A stretch of 64,000 nt of DNA, from assembly GCF_024641065.1 (NCBI RefSeq), contig NZ_JAHEDV010000001.1, forward strand, positions 1-64,000, written 5' to 3'. Position 1 is the stretch's first letter. Each line of letters starts with the position of its first letter. The translations under genes and the position numbers were made by a program. Source of the stretch: Rhodoluna sp. Its GTDB lineage: Bacteria > Actinomycetota > Actinomycetes > Actinomycetales > Microbacteriaceae. Of this stretch, positions 9,172 to 18,307 are shown in pieces. Under the pieces are notes generated by a model. That model was not told the DNA's origin. It ran no database searches and saw only the letters and a program-made list of their open reading frames with translations.

Positions 9172-9184
9172 CTAGCTGTGGCGG

Positions 9185-9223
9185 TAGGCTATTACAAGTA
9201 AGTGGTAGCGGAATTTCGGGAGG
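9185..9223 (+). promoter_or_regulatory. parA promoter -10 box and Shine-Dalgarno
   Basis: TAGGCT at 9185-9190 matches the actinobacterial -10 pattern and recurs as a -10 box elsewhere in this window. A strong GGGAGG at 9218-9223 lies 5 bases before ATG 9229 and fixes the parA start there rather than at the more upstream in-frame GTG. Confidence 0.55.
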
Positions 9224-9228
9224 AAATC

Positions 9229-10068
9229 ATGGCTGAATCTAAGAAGAAGGCAACGGACACTCGTTTTCCTACGCCTAAGCGATTGGCTAACCACGGCCCA
9301 GCGAGAATCATCGCTATGTGCAATCAAAAGGGTGGCGTTGGTAAGACCACTACCTCAATCAACATGTCTGCTGCGCTCGCCGAATACGGCCGCAAGGTTC
9401 TGCTAGTAGATTTCGACCCACAAGGTGCTTTGTCAGCTGGGCTCGGTGTTAATGCTCACGAGACCACCACAATATATGACCTGATGTTGGATCGCAATCT
9501 TGATCCACATTCAGCAATTCAGCAAACTTCGGTGAAGAATCTCGATGTAATTCCAGCCAACATCGAACTGTCTGCAGCTGAGATGAAGTTGGTAAACGAA
9601 ATTGCTCGCGAGCAGATTCTGGCGAAAATTTTGAAACAGGTTGCCGATGATTACGACCTAATCATCATTGACTGCCAGCCATCACTAGGCCTTTTGACAG
9701 TTAACGCACTAACCGCTGCTCACGGCGTAATCATTCCTCTGGCTACCGAGTTCTTTGCACTCCGAGGCGTGGCTATTCTTGAAGACATTATTTCGAAGGT
9801 CAAAGAAGGCCTGAACCCAGCTCTTCAGCTTGATGGCATTCTCGCAACGATGTATGACCCACGCACACTCCACTCACGTGAGGTGCTAGAGCGTCTGCAC
9901 GATGCCTTCGGTCAAAAGGTGTTCCGCAGCGTTATCAATCGCACCGTGAAGTTTCCGGATGCAACGGTAGCGCAGTCTCCAATTACGTCTTTTGCGCCTG
10001 ATTCTGAGGCTGCAAGTTCTTACCGCACAGTAGCCAGAGAGCTGGTTGACCGTGGTTGCGCTCCTTAA
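9229..10068 (+). CDS. ParA/Soj family ATPase (orphan, next to scpAB)
   Basis: 279 residues from ATG 9229. After a basic leader of about 20 residues, the deviant Walker A is CNQKGGVGKTTTSINMSAAL, the A' motif is VDFDPQGALSAGLG, and Walker B is IIIDCQPSLGLLTV. It matches the Rv1708 class of ParA paralogs that lie upstream of scpA and scpB without a parB partner. It probably acts in chromosome organisation, but its cargo is unknown. Its end overlaps the scpA start. It is one of three ParA-type ATPases in the window. Confidence 0.9.
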   Translation: MAESKKKATDTRFPTPKRLANHGPARIIAMCNQKGGVGKTTTSINMSAALAEYGRKVLLVDFDPQGALSAGLGVNAHETTTIYDLMLDRNLDPHSAIQQTSVKNLDVIPANIELSAAEMKLVNEIAREQILAKILKQVADDYDLIIIDCQPSLGLLTVNALTAAHGVIIPLATEFFALRGVAILEDIISKVKEGLNPALQLDGILATMYDPRTLHSREVLERLHDAFGQKVFRSVINRTVKFPDATVAQSPITSFAPDSEAASSYRTVARELVDRGCAP

Positions 10069-10879
10069 CCAAGAAGCGACTGAATCACTAGAAAGCGCTG
10101 GCGGCTTTGCCGTATCCCTCGGAAACTTCGAGGGACCTTTCGACCTTCTTCTGTCGCTGATCTCAAAGCACGAGATGGACATCACCGAAGTCTCGCTAAG
10201 CAAAGTCACTGATGAGTTCATCTCGTATCTAAAGGGGCTTGACGATGCTGAGGAACTTGACCAAGCCAGCGAATTTCTCGTGATTGCTGCGACTCTGCTT
10301 GACCTAAAGATCGCCGGGCTGCTCCCTAAGGGCGAAGTCGTAGATGCTGAGGACGTGACCCTTCTCGAGGCTCGCGACCTACTCTTCGCAAAGTTGCTTC
10401 AGTACCGTGCGTTTAAAGAAATCAGTAGTTGGTTTTCAACGGCCATTTCGCTTGAAAGCAATCGAGTGGCGAGAGATGTGCGCATCGAATCGCGCTTTAG
10501 AAACCAGCGACCTGAACTTGTTTGGTCACTTTCCTTGGATGAATTCGCCAAGCTGGCTCAAGAGACGCTGACTCCCCGGGAAATTCCTTCAGTAGGTCTC
10601 ACACATTTGCATGCACCTAGGGTGAGCATTCGCGAGCAGGCGGCCGAAGTTGTCTCGATGCTCAGAAAAGCTAACTCGCTGACCTTTCGAGACTTGATCG
10701 GAAGCGTCAAAGATCGCGCTGTCGTAGTGGCGAGATTCTTGGCAGTGCTCGAGCTCTACCGCTTGGCAGCAATCAGTTTTGAACAGGACTCACCGCTTGG
10801 CGATTTGAAACTTGCCTGGCGTGCTGAAAACTTTGATGATGAAAAACTAGCCACGCTTGGAGCTGACTATGACTCTTAG
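10046..10879 (+). CDS. scpA: segregation and condensation protein A
   Basis: 277 residues. Kleisin subunit that bridges the SMC heads. The N-terminal NFEGPFDLLLSLISKHEMDI segment is the ScpA signature, followed by the helical DISEVSL-type domain and the C-terminal winged helix containing FLAVLELYRL. Two in-frame starts are possible inside the end of parA: TTG at 10046 (a GAGAG lies about 6 bases upstream) and GTG at 10052. The scpB start lies within its last 12 bases. Confidence 0.94.
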   Translation: MTVVALLNQEATESLESAGGFAVSLGNFEGPFDLLLSLISKHEMDITEVSLSKVTDEFISYLKGLDDAEELDQASEFLVIAATLLDLKIAGLLPKGEVVDAEDVTLLEARDLLFAKLLQYRAFKEISSWFSTAISLESNRVARDVRIESRFRNQRPELVWSLSLDEFAKLAQETLTPREIPSVGLTHLHAPRVSIREQAAEVVSMLRKANSLTFRDLIGSVKDRAVVVARFLAVLELYRLAAISFEQDSPLGDLKLAWRAENFDDEKLATLGADYDS

Positions 10880-11462
10880 AAATGATTTACCTGAGATTTC
10901 TGAGGTGAATGCCGACAACCTTCGCAGTGCAGTCGAAGCAATTCTTATGGTTACCGACGTGCCGCTTTCAATTGTTGCGTTGGCGTCGGCACTAGAGATT
11001 CCAGTAGCAGAGGTTCGCGAGGCTGTTGTCGCGCTGAAGCTTGATTATGACGGTGCTGCAGGTGGCCCAGTTCGAGGATTCGAGCTTCGCGAGGTTGGTG
11101 GCGGCTGGAGAATTTTCGTTCGCGAAGAATTCGACTGGGCAGTAAAAATGTTCATTTCAAATGAGAATCCCACCAAACTAAGCCAGGCGGCCCTAGAAAC
11201 ACTTGCGGTAATCGCCTACAAACAGCCAATTTCTCGAGGCCAAATCGCCTCTATCCGTGCCGTCAATGTTGACTCGGTTGTACGGACACTTTTGAGTCGT
11301 GGATTGATTACCGAGTTGTACACCGACTCTGAATCAGGCGCTATTCACTATGGAACCACCGAGCTGTTGCTTGAAGTTCTTGGCATTAACTCCCTTGATG
11401 AGATGCCACTCATCAGCCCATATCTACCGGATGCGAATAGTGATTTTGATGCCAAACTTTGA
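10869..11462 (+). CDS. scpB: segregation and condensation protein B
   Basis: 197 residues from ATG 10869, chosen because GGAG at 10859-10862 sits 6 bases before it. Two winged-helix domains are expected; the second contains the family block LSQAALETLAVIAYKQPISR, then RGQIASIRAVNVDSVVRTLL. ScpB dimerises and binds ScpA to complete condensin. It overlaps scpA by 11 bases and the rluB start by 14. Confidence 0.94.
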   Translation: MTLRNDLPEISEVNADNLRSAVEAILMVTDVPLSIVALASALEIPVAEVREAVVALKLDYDGAAGGPVRGFELREVGGGWRIFVREEFDWAVKMFISNENPTKLSQAALETLAVIAYKQPISRGQIASIRAVNVDSVVRTLLSRGLITELYTDSESGAIHYGTTELLLEVLGINSLDEMPLISPYLPDANSDFDAKL

Positions 11463-12258
11463 ACAAGAGCCTGAGGGCGTAAGACTACAAAAGGTCATGG
11501 CTGCCGCTGGCGTTGCCTCAAGACGAGTTTGCGAAGACTTTATTGTGCAGGGGCGAGTCAAAGTAAACGGTCGCGTCGTAACTGAGCTTGGCACCCGCAT
11601 CAATCCTGAGGTTGACAAAGTCACCGTTGGTGGAACGCCTGTTCAGCTGGACAATTCACGCGTTTATCTGGCGCTGAATAAACCAAAGGGTGTCGTGAGC
11701 ACGATGGCTGATGAAAATGGACGAATGGATCTTTCGCAGTTTGTGGGTGGATTCGATCGAGTTTTCAATGTTGGTCGACTTGACTCTGAAACCACTGGTT
11801 TGATCATCATGACCAACGACGGAGAAGTTGCACACAAACTTGCGCACCCAAAATTCGGAGTCACTAAAACCTACGTGGCACGTGTCGAGGGTGTAATCAC
11901 CCAAACAGAAATTCACAAGCTGCTGAGCGGTTTTGATCTCGAAGATGGCTTTATCAAAGCTGACAAAGCACACCTGATCGACGTTCAGCCGGGGGAGTCG
12001 CTGGTTGAAATCGTATTGCACTCGGGTCGCAACCGAATCGTGCGCAGAATGTTCGACTTTATTGGGCACCCGGTAGTTGGTTTGGTCCGTCGTCAATTTG
12101 GACCAATTCAGCTGGGGCCTCTGAAAGAGGGCCGAATTCGCGAACTTAGTAAAGTAGAAATCGGGGCATTGCTCAAGGCAGCTGAGGGTAAACCTGAGCG
12201 CGCACCGCGCCCGCCCAAGTCAAATAAGCAGTCAAGTGCAAAGCAGAAAAGGCGATAA
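11449..12258 (+). CDS. rluB: 23S rRNA pseudouridine synthase RluB family
   Basis: 269 residues from ATG 11449, which overlaps scpB by 14 bases; ATG 11431 in the same frame is an alternative and neither has a strong binding site. An S4 domain (VRLQKVMAAAGVASRRVCED) is followed by the RsuA/RluB catalytic domain with the active Asp in VGRLDSETTGLIIMTNDG and the RNRIVRRMFDFIGHPV block. It likely isomerises uridine in the peptidyl transferase centre region of 23S rRNA. The tail (KPERAPRPPKSNKQSSAKQ) is basic and disordered. Confidence 0.92.
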   Translation: MPNFEQEPEGVRLQKVMAAAGVASRRVCEDFIVQGRVKVNGRVVTELGTRINPEVDKVTVGGTPVQLDNSRVYLALNKPKGVVSTMADENGRMDLSQFVGGFDRVFNVGRLDSETTGLIIMTNDGEVAHKLAHPKFGVTKTYVARVEGVITQTEIHKLLSGFDLEDGFIKADKAHLIDVQPGESLVEIVLHSGRNRIVRRMFDFIGHPVVGLVRRQFGPIQLGPLKEGRIRELSKVEIGALLKAAEGKPERAPRPPKSNKQSSAKQKRR

Positions 12259-12260
12259 AA

Positions 12261-12623
12261 ATGGCTATTCGCGCAATTAGAGGCGCCATCCAGCTAGACC
12301 AGGATGAGCGCGAGCACCTGCTCAAGTCAACCGCTGAACTGCTTACCAAAATGTTGCATGCAAACAGCATCGAAAATGGTCAGTTAATTTCTATTCTCTT
12401 CACAGCTTCTCCTGACATCACCAGCGAGTTTCCGGCGCTGGCTGCCCGTGAACTGGGTATGGATGACGTTCCACTCATGTGTTTTGTTGAGATGAATGTG
12501 GCTCACGCACTGCCTAGAACCATTCGCATCATGATCAATGCCGACATTGAAAAATCGCGTTCAGAAGTTCAACATGTTTACCTTCGTGGCGCAACTGCGC
12601 TAAGGGCGGATATCGCAAAGTGA
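12261..12623 (+). CDS. aroH: chorismate mutase, AroH class
   Basis: 120 residues. Converts chorismate to prephenate. It belongs to the trimeric AroH fold, not the helical AroQ type, as shown by AIRGAIQLDQDE at the start, LFTASPDITSEFPALAARE in the middle, and the active-site strands LPRTIRIMI and QHVYLRGATALR that carry the conserved Arg, Tyr and Arg. It starts 2 bases after rluB and overlaps the prephenate dehydrogenase gene by 4 bases, so two consecutive steps of tyrosine synthesis are coupled. Confidence 0.93.
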   Translation: MAIRAIRGAIQLDQDEREHLLKSTAELLTKMLHANSIENGQLISILFTASPDITSEFPALAARELGMDDVPLMCFVEMNVAHALPRTIRIMINADIEKSRSEVQHVYLRGATALRADIAK

Positions 12624-13693
12624 GTTCTGAAATCGGTTCGGTTCGCATCGTTGGTGCGGGCCTCCTCGGAACCAGCATCGGCTTGGCTTTATCCAAGCTT
12701 GGCGTTGACGTCAGTATTGATTCGAAATCGCGTAAAAGCGTAGAACTCGCTTGCGAGTATGGTGCCGGTCGACCGGCAGTGGCGACTGACAAACCTCAGA
12801 TTGTTGTGGTCTGTGTTCCACCACAGCTCACGGCAGCAAAGGTCCTAGAAGCTTTAGAGGCTTTCCCGGATGCTGTTGTCACCGACGTAGCGAGCGTTAA
12901 GGGCAGTGTCTTGAAAGAATTGACCGATTCAGGTCAGGCGATTTCTAGATATGTTGGTTCTCACCCAATGGCTGGACGTGAACGTGGCGGTGCAATCGCT
13001 GGGCGAGCCGATCTTTTTGTCGGTCGCCCTTGGGTAATCACGAGCACTCCTAATACGAATTCTGAAGCGGCCGAGTCTATCCGTGCGCTCGCTTTGACAC
13101 TGGGTGCGGCACCGGTTGATGCCACCACTGAACAGCACGACAGGGCGGTTGCTCTTGTCTCGCATGCGCCGCAATTGATTTCTAGCCTGCTTGCTTCACG
13201 CTTGGTCGATGCTGAAGACGCTGATCTTGCGCTAGCAGGGCAGGGCCTTAGAGACACCACACGAATTGCGGCTAGCGACGGTCAGCTTTGGAAACAGATT
13301 ATTGCTGCCAATGCTGAACAGATTTTGCCGGTGCTTGAGAATTTCGCCGAAGATCTTGTTTCGCTATTGAATGCTCTGGCAAATGCAGACGAACAAATCG
13401 ACGAGATTCTAGAAGTAATTACCGAGGGCAATTTGGGGGTTTCGCGCATTCCTGGAAAGCACGGCGGTAAGCACGCTGATTATGCACAGGTTGTCGTCAT
13501 GGTAGACGACAAGCCGGGCGAGCTTGCCCGACTGCTTACCGAAGTAGGACAAATCGGAATCAACCTTGAAGAGCTAAAACTTGAACACTCGCCAAGTGCC
13601 CAAATTGGTTTAGTCGAACTTTATGTTTTGCCATCGGCTGAGTCGAAACTGATTGATGATCTAGTTTTGCGTGGTTGGAGAATCGCGGGTTGA
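12620..13693 (+). CDS. tyrA: prephenate dehydrogenase
   Basis: 357 residues, GTG start. The NAD-binding Rossmann motif is VRIVGAGLLGTSIGLALSKL, and SHPMAGRERGG is the family substrate-binding block. The helical dimerisation domain follows, and residues from about 290 form a C-terminal ACT domain (VVVMVDDKPGELARLL), likely the site of tyrosine feedback. It oxidatively decarboxylates prephenate, the product of the preceding gene, to 4-hydroxyphenylpyruvate. The start overlaps aroH by 4 bases. Confidence 0.94.
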   Translation: MSSEIGSVRIVGAGLLGTSIGLALSKLGVDVSIDSKSRKSVELACEYGAGRPAVATDKPQIVVVCVPPQLTAAKVLEALEAFPDAVVTDVASVKGSVLKELTDSGQAISRYVGSHPMAGRERGGAIAGRADLFVGRPWVITSTPNTNSEAAESIRALALTLGAAPVDATTEQHDRAVALVSHAPQLISSLLASRLVDAEDADLALAGQGLRDTTRIAASDGQLWKQIIAANAEQILPVLENFAEDLVSLLNALANADEQIDEILEVITEGNLGVSRIPGKHGGKHADYAQVVVMVDDKPGELARLLTEVGQIGINLEELKLEHSPSAQIGLVELYVLPSAESKLIDDLVLRGWRIAG

Positions 13694-14370
13694 GTAAATT
13701 CATCTTGGCCGTCGACGGCCCAGCAGGTTCAGGAAAGTCAAGCGTCAGCAAAGAAGTAGCCCGACGCCTAAATTTTGGCTACCTTGACACCGGTGCCGCT
13801 TATCGGGCGCTTGCTTGGGCGGTTTTAAACCTTCCTGATTTCAATCTTGAAACCTTAAATTCAGCAAATCTGATGAAAACTTTTGACTACGAGATTTCAC
13901 TTAATCCGGATGAGTTCTGGGTAAAAGTTGGTGGGCAAGACGTCACAGTGGCAATTCGTTCTTCTGAAGTAGCCGAATTCGTCAGTCAGGTGGCAAGAAT
14001 TCCTGAGGTACGCGGCTTCATGAAAGAGCTGACCCACAAGCTGATAAATGAGTCCAAGCTCAATGGAGTAGTGGTTGAAGGGCGTGACATAACCACTGTG
14101 GTTGCGCCAGAGGCGGAATTAAGAATTCTCATGACAGCCAGCGAAGAGGTTAGACTTAAACGACGTTCGGCAGAGCTTGATAAGGCAACTGTTGAGAGCG
14201 TCATGCGTCAAGTGTCAGAACGAGACGCCAGCGACTCTAAAGTCGTTGACTTTATGACACCAGCTCCTGGTGTCCAACTAGTGGATTCAACTGATCTCAA
14301 CTTCAATCAGACGGTTTCAGCCGTGCTGTCTTTGGTCGACCAGGTGAGTTCTAAGGAATCTAATGATTGA
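13690..14370 (+). CDS. cmk: cytidylate kinase
   Basis: 226 residues. The best start is TTG at 13690, forming TTGA with the tyrA stop and preceded by GGAG at 13677-13680. The P-loop is [20 protein letters not shown], followed by the CMP-binding [13 protein letters not shown] block and the lid region with [11 protein letters not shown]. It phosphorylates CMP and dCMP. The downstream der gene overlaps its last 8 bases, as in many Actinobacteria. Confidence 0.95.
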   Translation: MSKFILAVDGPAGSGKSSVSKEVARRLNFGYLDTGAAYRALAWAVLNLPDFNLETLNSANLMKTFDYEISLNPDEFWVKVGGQDVTVAIRSSEVAEFVSQVARIPEVRGFMKELTHKLINESKLNGVVVEGRDITTVVAPEAELRILMTASEEVRLKRRSAELDKATVESVMRQVSERDASDSKVVDFMTPAPGVQLVDSTDLNFNQTVSAVLSLVDQVSSKESND

Positions 14371-15874
14371 TGAAGAATTTGGCGACGTGCCTGCGAACCC
14401 TGAGTTCGTAGAACGTTTGCAAGCCATGAGCACCGATGAAGAGAACAACCGTGTTCGCGTTTTGCGATCAGGGCTTGAAGACTACGACCTTGATGACGAA
14501 GACTTCAGCGTCATTGACACCGAGCTTGACCTGGATGAGGGCCCTCGCTACCTTCCTGCCCTCCCAGTGTTGGCCATCGTTGGTCGACCAAACGTGGGTA
14601 AATCAGCTCTGGTCAACCGAATTCTCGGTCGCCGCGAGGCTGTTGTAGAAGACAAGCCGGGTGTTACTCGTGACCGCATTTCTTATAAAGCTGAGTGGAA
14701 CGACAGAAAGTTCACCCTGGTTGACACCGGTGGCTGGGAGCCTGATGCCAAAGGCATCGACCGCTCGGTAGCCCTTCAGGCAGAAATTGCAGTCGAACTT
14801 GCTGACGCAGTCTTGTTTGTTGTCGACGCCATGGTTGGCGCTACGAGCACAGACGAGCGCGTTGTAAAAATGCTTCGAGCCTCTGGAAAACCAGTAGTTC
14901 TCATCGGAAACAAGATTGACGATGCTCGCCAGGAACCAGAAGTTGCTTCACTGTGGAGCCTCGGACTCGGCGAGCCTTGGCCAGTTTCAGCACTTCATGG
15001 TCGAGGCGTGGCTGACATGCTCGACGCTGCGATGGCAGTGTTGCCAAAAGTCTCAGCGGTTGCCAAAGAAGAGTTCGGTGGCCCTCGTCGCGTAGCGCTG
15101 ATCGGCCGACCTAATGTTGGCAAGTCATCGCTTCTAAACAAAGCAGTGGGCTCAGAACGAGCCGTGGTCAACGATCTCGCTGGAACCACCCGTGACCCGA
15201 TCGATGAGCAGGTCGAACTTGGTGGCAAAATCTGGCGCTTTGTTGACACAGCTGGTATTCGACGTCGCGTTCACCTAACCACTGGTGCAGACTTCTATGC
15301 ATCGCTTCGCACTGCTGCAGCTCTTGAACGCGCTGAAGTAGCTGTGGTCTTGTTCGACGTAACTCAGCCAATCAGTGAAGCCGATATTCGCATTGTCGAT
15401 ATGGCGCTTGAATCTGGTCGAGCATTGGTTCTCGCTTTCAACAAATGGGATGAACTTGACGACGAACGTCGCCGCTATCTCGAGCGTGAAATCGAGCAAG
15501 ACCTGGCGCACGTTGATTGGGCGCCACGAGTTAACATCTCGGCCAAGACTGGTCGTCACCTAGAAAAGTTGGTTCCGGCGCTTGAAGTTGCCTTGGACTC
15601 ATGGGATCAGCGCATTGCCACTGGCAAGCTGAATGCCTTTGTTCAAGAGCTGGCTATGGAAACTCCGCACCCAGTTCGCGGTGGCAAGCAGCCTCGAATC
15701 CTATTCGCAACTCAGGCAAGCAGCCGTCCGCCAAAGTTTGTTCTCTTCACCACCGGGTTCTTGGATGCCGGTTACCGTCGATTCATTCAGCGCCGCCTTC
15801 GTGAGACTTACGGTTTCGAAGGCACGCCAATTGAAGTTGGCATGCGCGTGAGAGAGAAGCGCAAGCGTTCATAA
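14363..15874 (+). CDS. der: ribosome biogenesis GTPase Der
   Basis: 503 residues. Two tandem GTPase domains, each with its own P-loop ([16 protein letters not shown] and [16 protein letters not shown]), the G3 motifs DTGGW and DTAGI, and NKID/NKWD specificity motifs, end in a KH-like domain from about 410. Der acts in 50S subunit maturation. The first 65 residues form an acidic extension (for example [20 protein letters not shown]) absent from the E. coli protein; such leaders are common in actinobacterial Der. Confidence 0.96.
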   Translation: MIDEEFGDVPANPEFVERLQAMSTDEENNRVRVLRSGLEDYDLDDEDFSVIDTELDLDEGPRYLPALPVLAIVGRPNVGKSALVNRILGRREAVVEDKPGVTRDRISYKAEWNDRKFTLVDTGGWEPDAKGIDRSVALQAEIAVELADAVLFVVDAMVGATSTDERVVKMLRASGKPVVLIGNKIDDARQEPEVASLWSLGLGEPWPVSALHGRGVADMLDAAMAVLPKVSAVAKEEFGGPRRVALIGRPNVGKSSLLNKAVGSERAVVNDLAGTTRDPIDEQVELGGKIWRFVDTAGIRRRVHLTTGADFYASLRTAAALERAEVAVVLFDVTQPISEADIRIVDMALESGRALVLAFNKWDELDDERRRYLEREIEQDLAHVDWAPRVNISAKTGRHLEKLVPALEVALDSWDQRIATGKLNAFVQELAMETPHPVRGGKQPRILFATQASSRPPKFVLFTTGFLDAGYRRFIQRRLRETYGFEGTPIEVGMRVREKRKRS

Positions 15875-15902
15875 AAACATGTCTATTCAATCGGGGTTAT
15901 CA

Positions 15903-16475
15903 ATGAGGCAGCAGTTTGCAACACTGCCTAACTTGCTGAGCCTTCTTCGTTTGGCGCTTGTTCCGGTTTTTTTGATTCAGTTAATATCGCGCCATTTCGA
16001 AATTGCCATCCTGGTTTTGGCATTGGCAAGTCTCACCGATTATCTGGATGGGTACTTCGCAAGAAAATGGAACCAGGTAACGCGCTTGGGGCAGTTGCTC
16101 GACCCAGCAGCCGATCGACTTTATATTTTCTCCACGCTGGTTGGGCTTGCTATAGCAGGCATCATCCCTGTTTGGCTGACCTTGGTAATCATCGGCCGTG
16201 ATTTGATGTTGGCGATTGTTTATCCGGTGCTTGCAACCCACGGATACGGTCCGCTTCCGGTGCATTATCTGGGTAAGGTTGCGACCTTCTCGTTGCTCTA
16301 CGCGTTCCCGCTTTTGCTCATGGCTGAGATCTGGGAGGCAGTGGCTTGGCTATTGCCACTTGCCTGGGCGTTTGCGCTTTGGGGCGTTGGTTTGTACTGG
16401 TGGGCTGGCTACGTTTACGTGCGCCAAGCTATTCAAGTTGTCAGAAATGACCGAGAGAATATTCCAGTAATCTAG
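15903..16475 (+). CDS. CDP-alcohol phosphatidyltransferase (PgsA/cardiolipin synthase-like)
   Basis: About 190 residues with four or more membrane helices. The diagnostic CDP-alcohol transferase motif is complete: DYLDGYFARKWNQVTRLGQL followed by LDPAADR. It makes a phospholipid from CDP-diacylglycerol and an alcohol; by position near garA it corresponds to PgsA2-type proteins, and phosphatidylglycerol phosphate or cardiolipin synthesis are both possible. ATG 15903 is preferred because GGGG at 15893-15896 precedes it; an in-frame ATG at 15879 without a binding site would add 8 residues. Confidence 0.88.
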   Translation: MRQQFATLPNLLSLLRLALVPVFLIQLISRHFEIAILVLALASLTDYLDGYFARKWNQVTRLGQLLDPAADRLYIFSTLVGLAIAGIIPVWLTLVIIGRDLMLAIVYPVLATHGYGPLPVHYLGKVATFSLLYAFPLLLMAEIWEAVAWLLPLAWAFALWGVGLYWWAGYVYVRQAIQVVRNDRENIPVI

Positions 16476-16491
16476 TCGGGAGGAGACAAGA

Positions 16492-16944
16492 ATGAATTTT
16501 GCAGAATCGGGCTTTGGGGGCTCGCCAGATGAAGTGCAGTCAACCCTTCGTTTCAACGACGACCTAATTGCAGATCTTGGTCCTCAGGTCAGCAGCGAGG
16601 CTGCAGCAGCTATTGCGGCTCTGCCATCTGGTTCGGCGCTACTTATCGTAAAACGCGGCCCTGATGAGGGTTCTAGATTCTTGCTTGACCAAGATCGAAC
16701 CACTGTTGGGCGTCACCCGAATGCAGATATCTTCTTGGATGACGTAACTGTTTCTCGCCGTCACTCAGAATTCATTCGCAACGGCAAGGGTTTTCGTGTT
16801 GTAGACCTCGGGTCGCTAAACGGAACTTATTACCAAGGTGCCCGTATCGACATCGCCGACCTCGAGGACGGCTCAGAGGTACAGGTAGGTAAGTTCCGTA
16901 TGACTTACTACGCATCAAGATCAGATCTTCCGCAGGTTAGCTAA
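16492..16944 (+). CDS. garA: FHA-domain regulator GarA/OdhI type
   Basis: 150 residues. A C-terminal forkhead-associated domain spans about 60-140 and carries the phosphothreonine-binding residues in TVGRHPNADIFLDDVTVSRR and the DLGSLNGTYYQGARI block. The N-terminal tail contains one or more candidate phosphoacceptor threonines (Thr18 in VQSTLRFND), where GarA and OdhI have their ETT site; the exact ETT sequence is not kept. In the known family members, phosphorylation by Ser/Thr kinases makes the FHA domain fold back and stop inhibiting 2-oxoglutarate dehydrogenase. GGGAGG at 16478-16483 is the binding site. It shares its last base with ftsR. Confidence 0.88.
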   Translation: MNFAESGFGGSPDEVQSTLRFNDDLIADLGPQVSSEAAAAIAALPSGSALLIVKRGPDEGSRFLLDQDRTTVGRHPNADIFLDDVTVSRRHSEFIRNGKGFRVVDLGSLNGTYYQGARIDIADLEDGSEVQVGKFRMTYYASRSDLPQVS

Positions 16945-17645
16945 TGGCTCAGCCCGCAACAACGAATCTTTTTGCGGCCAGACCGGTAAAGCTTTACAAC
17001 ATCGGTCATGTGCTGTCAGTTCTAAGCCCGAATTTTCCAGACTTGACCCCTTCAAAACTTCGCTTTCTTGAAGAGCAGGGTTTGGTCTCTCCGCAGCGCA
17101 CGGCTTCGGGTTATCGTAAATTCACAGACCTTGATGTCGAGCGAATTCAGATCATTCTTGAGTTGCAGCGTGACCAATACCTACCGCTCAAGGTAATTCG
17201 TACTTACCTTGCCGATTTAGACGCCGGTAAACAACCGAGCCTTCCGAGTGGCCAGGTCAACAGCCAGCATTTGCGTCAAGGGCGCTTGAAGAAGTTCAGC
17301 CGCATTGAACTAATTGCTGAAACTGCCATTACCGACGCTCTAATTGCAGAAGCCCAGGATGTCTCGCTGCTTGGGCAAGAACCCTTTGACGGCTCAGAGG
17401 TAGAGATAGCAAAGGCAATCATGCACCTGCAGCGCTTCGGAATTGCACCTCGTCACCTTCGCGGTCTAAAGGCATCTGCCGATCGCGAAATCGGAATCAT
17501 CGAGGGCGTAGTTGCCCCAGTGCTTAGCAAAAATGACACCGCAAGTCGTTCAAGAGCGGCTCACTACGCAGCTGAAATCGAGAATCAGTTTGCGTCAATT
17601 CGATCTGAAATTATTCGGTCGGTAATTGGCAAATTCGACGCCTAA
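16944..17645 (+). CDS. ftsR: MerR family regulator FtsR (Rv1828 type)
   Basis: 233 residues. The N-terminal MerR winged helix includes YNIGHVLSVLSPNFPDLTPS, LRFLEEQGLVSP and TASGYRKFTDLDVERIQIIL. The long C-terminal helical region matches the Rv1828/FtsR class. In Corynebacterium glutamicum FtsR activates ftsZ; a strong palindrome lies before ftsZ in this window (47971-47989). The ATG overlaps the garA stop. In M. tuberculosis a bifunctional nuclease gene (Rv1829) separates this gene from the next MerR gene; here it is missing. Confidence 0.9.
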   Translation: MAQPATTNLFAARPVKLYNIGHVLSVLSPNFPDLTPSKLRFLEEQGLVSPQRTASGYRKFTDLDVERIQIILELQRDQYLPLKVIRTYLADLDAGKQPSLPSGQVNSQHLRQGRLKKFSRIELIAETAITDALIAEAQDVSLLGQEPFDGSEVEIAKAIMHLQRFGIAPRHLRGLKASADREIGIIEGVVAPVLSKNDTASRSRAAHYAAEIENQFASIRSEIIRSVIGKFDA

Positions 17646-17648
17646 ATC

Positions 17649-17673
17649 CGCGTCATATCTGGCGACACGCCGA
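17649..17673 (+). promoter_or_regulatory. candidate operator with GACACGC core before the second MerR gene
   Basis: This 25-base element matches 22 of 25 positions of another upstream of nrdR (58616-58640). Its centre, GGCG-ACA-CGCC (17661-17671), is a small inverted repeat and contains GACAC, the word bound by WhiA in Streptomyces. It lies 86 bases before the start codon of the MerR gene, in the only non-coding gap of this block. Which protein binds it is not known from sequence. Confidence 0.45.
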
Positions 17674-17758
17674 AGGTCTTAATTAACAGAGCTAAGTGTC
17701 AAAACAGGGCAAGAATTAAACCTGTACTTGAACGTTAGAAAATCTGAGAGGAGCCTGG

Positions 17759-18307
17759 ATGTCTGACCAAGAATCTGGCACTCAGATTGACTATTCGCAA
17801 AACATGCTGTTCACCGACGGTTTGCCATCGAGCGACCCAAAGGTTGGATATCGTGGAACTTCTGCGGCTTCTGCCTGCGGCATCAGCTATCGCCAGTTGG
17901 ATTACTGGGACCGTACCGGTCTAGTTCAGCCAAGCGTGCGGGGTGCTGCTGGTTCTGGTAGCCAACGCCTTTATGCATTCCGCGACATCTTGGTTCTAAA
18001 GCTTGTTAAGCGCCTGCTAGACACTGGTGTTTCTCTGCAGCAGATTCGTATCGCTGTAGACCAGCTTCGCGCCGCTGGAATCAATGACTTGGCCGAGATC
18101 ACCTTGATGTCTGACGGTGCTCGCGTTTACCTCTGCACAACTCAAGACGAAGTGATGGACCTTCTAGGTCGCGGTCAAGGTGTATTTGGAATTGCCGTTG
18201 GACGTGTGCTTCGCGAGGTTGAGGCCAGCTTGGTCAACATGAAAGAAAACCACATTGACGACCTCGATGAGCTGGCAGCTCGTCGACAGGTTCGCAAGGC
18301 TGTTTAG
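17759..18307 (+). CDS. MerR family regulator (Rv1830 type)
   Basis: 182 residues. The DNA-binding domain includes GYRGTSAASACGISYRQLDY, WDRTGLVQPSVRG and the wing GSGSQRLYAFRDILVLKLVK. The rest is helical with an IRIAVDQLRAAGINDLAEIT segment and no cysteine cluster, so it is not a metal or redox sensor of the classical MerR kind. It is the second of the paired regulators found next to garA in Actinobacteria. AGAGGAG before the ATG is a strong binding site. The end overlaps the convergent ParA gene by 4 bases. Confidence 0.88.
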   Translation: MSDQESGTQIDYSQNMLFTDGLPSSDPKVGYRGTSAASACGISYRQLDYWDRTGLVQPSVRGAAGSGSQRLYAFRDILVLKLVKRLLDTGVSLQQIRIAVDQLRAAGINDLAEITLMSDGARVYLCTTQDEVMDLLGRGQGVFGIAVGRVLREVEASLVNMKENHIDDLDELAARRQVRKAV

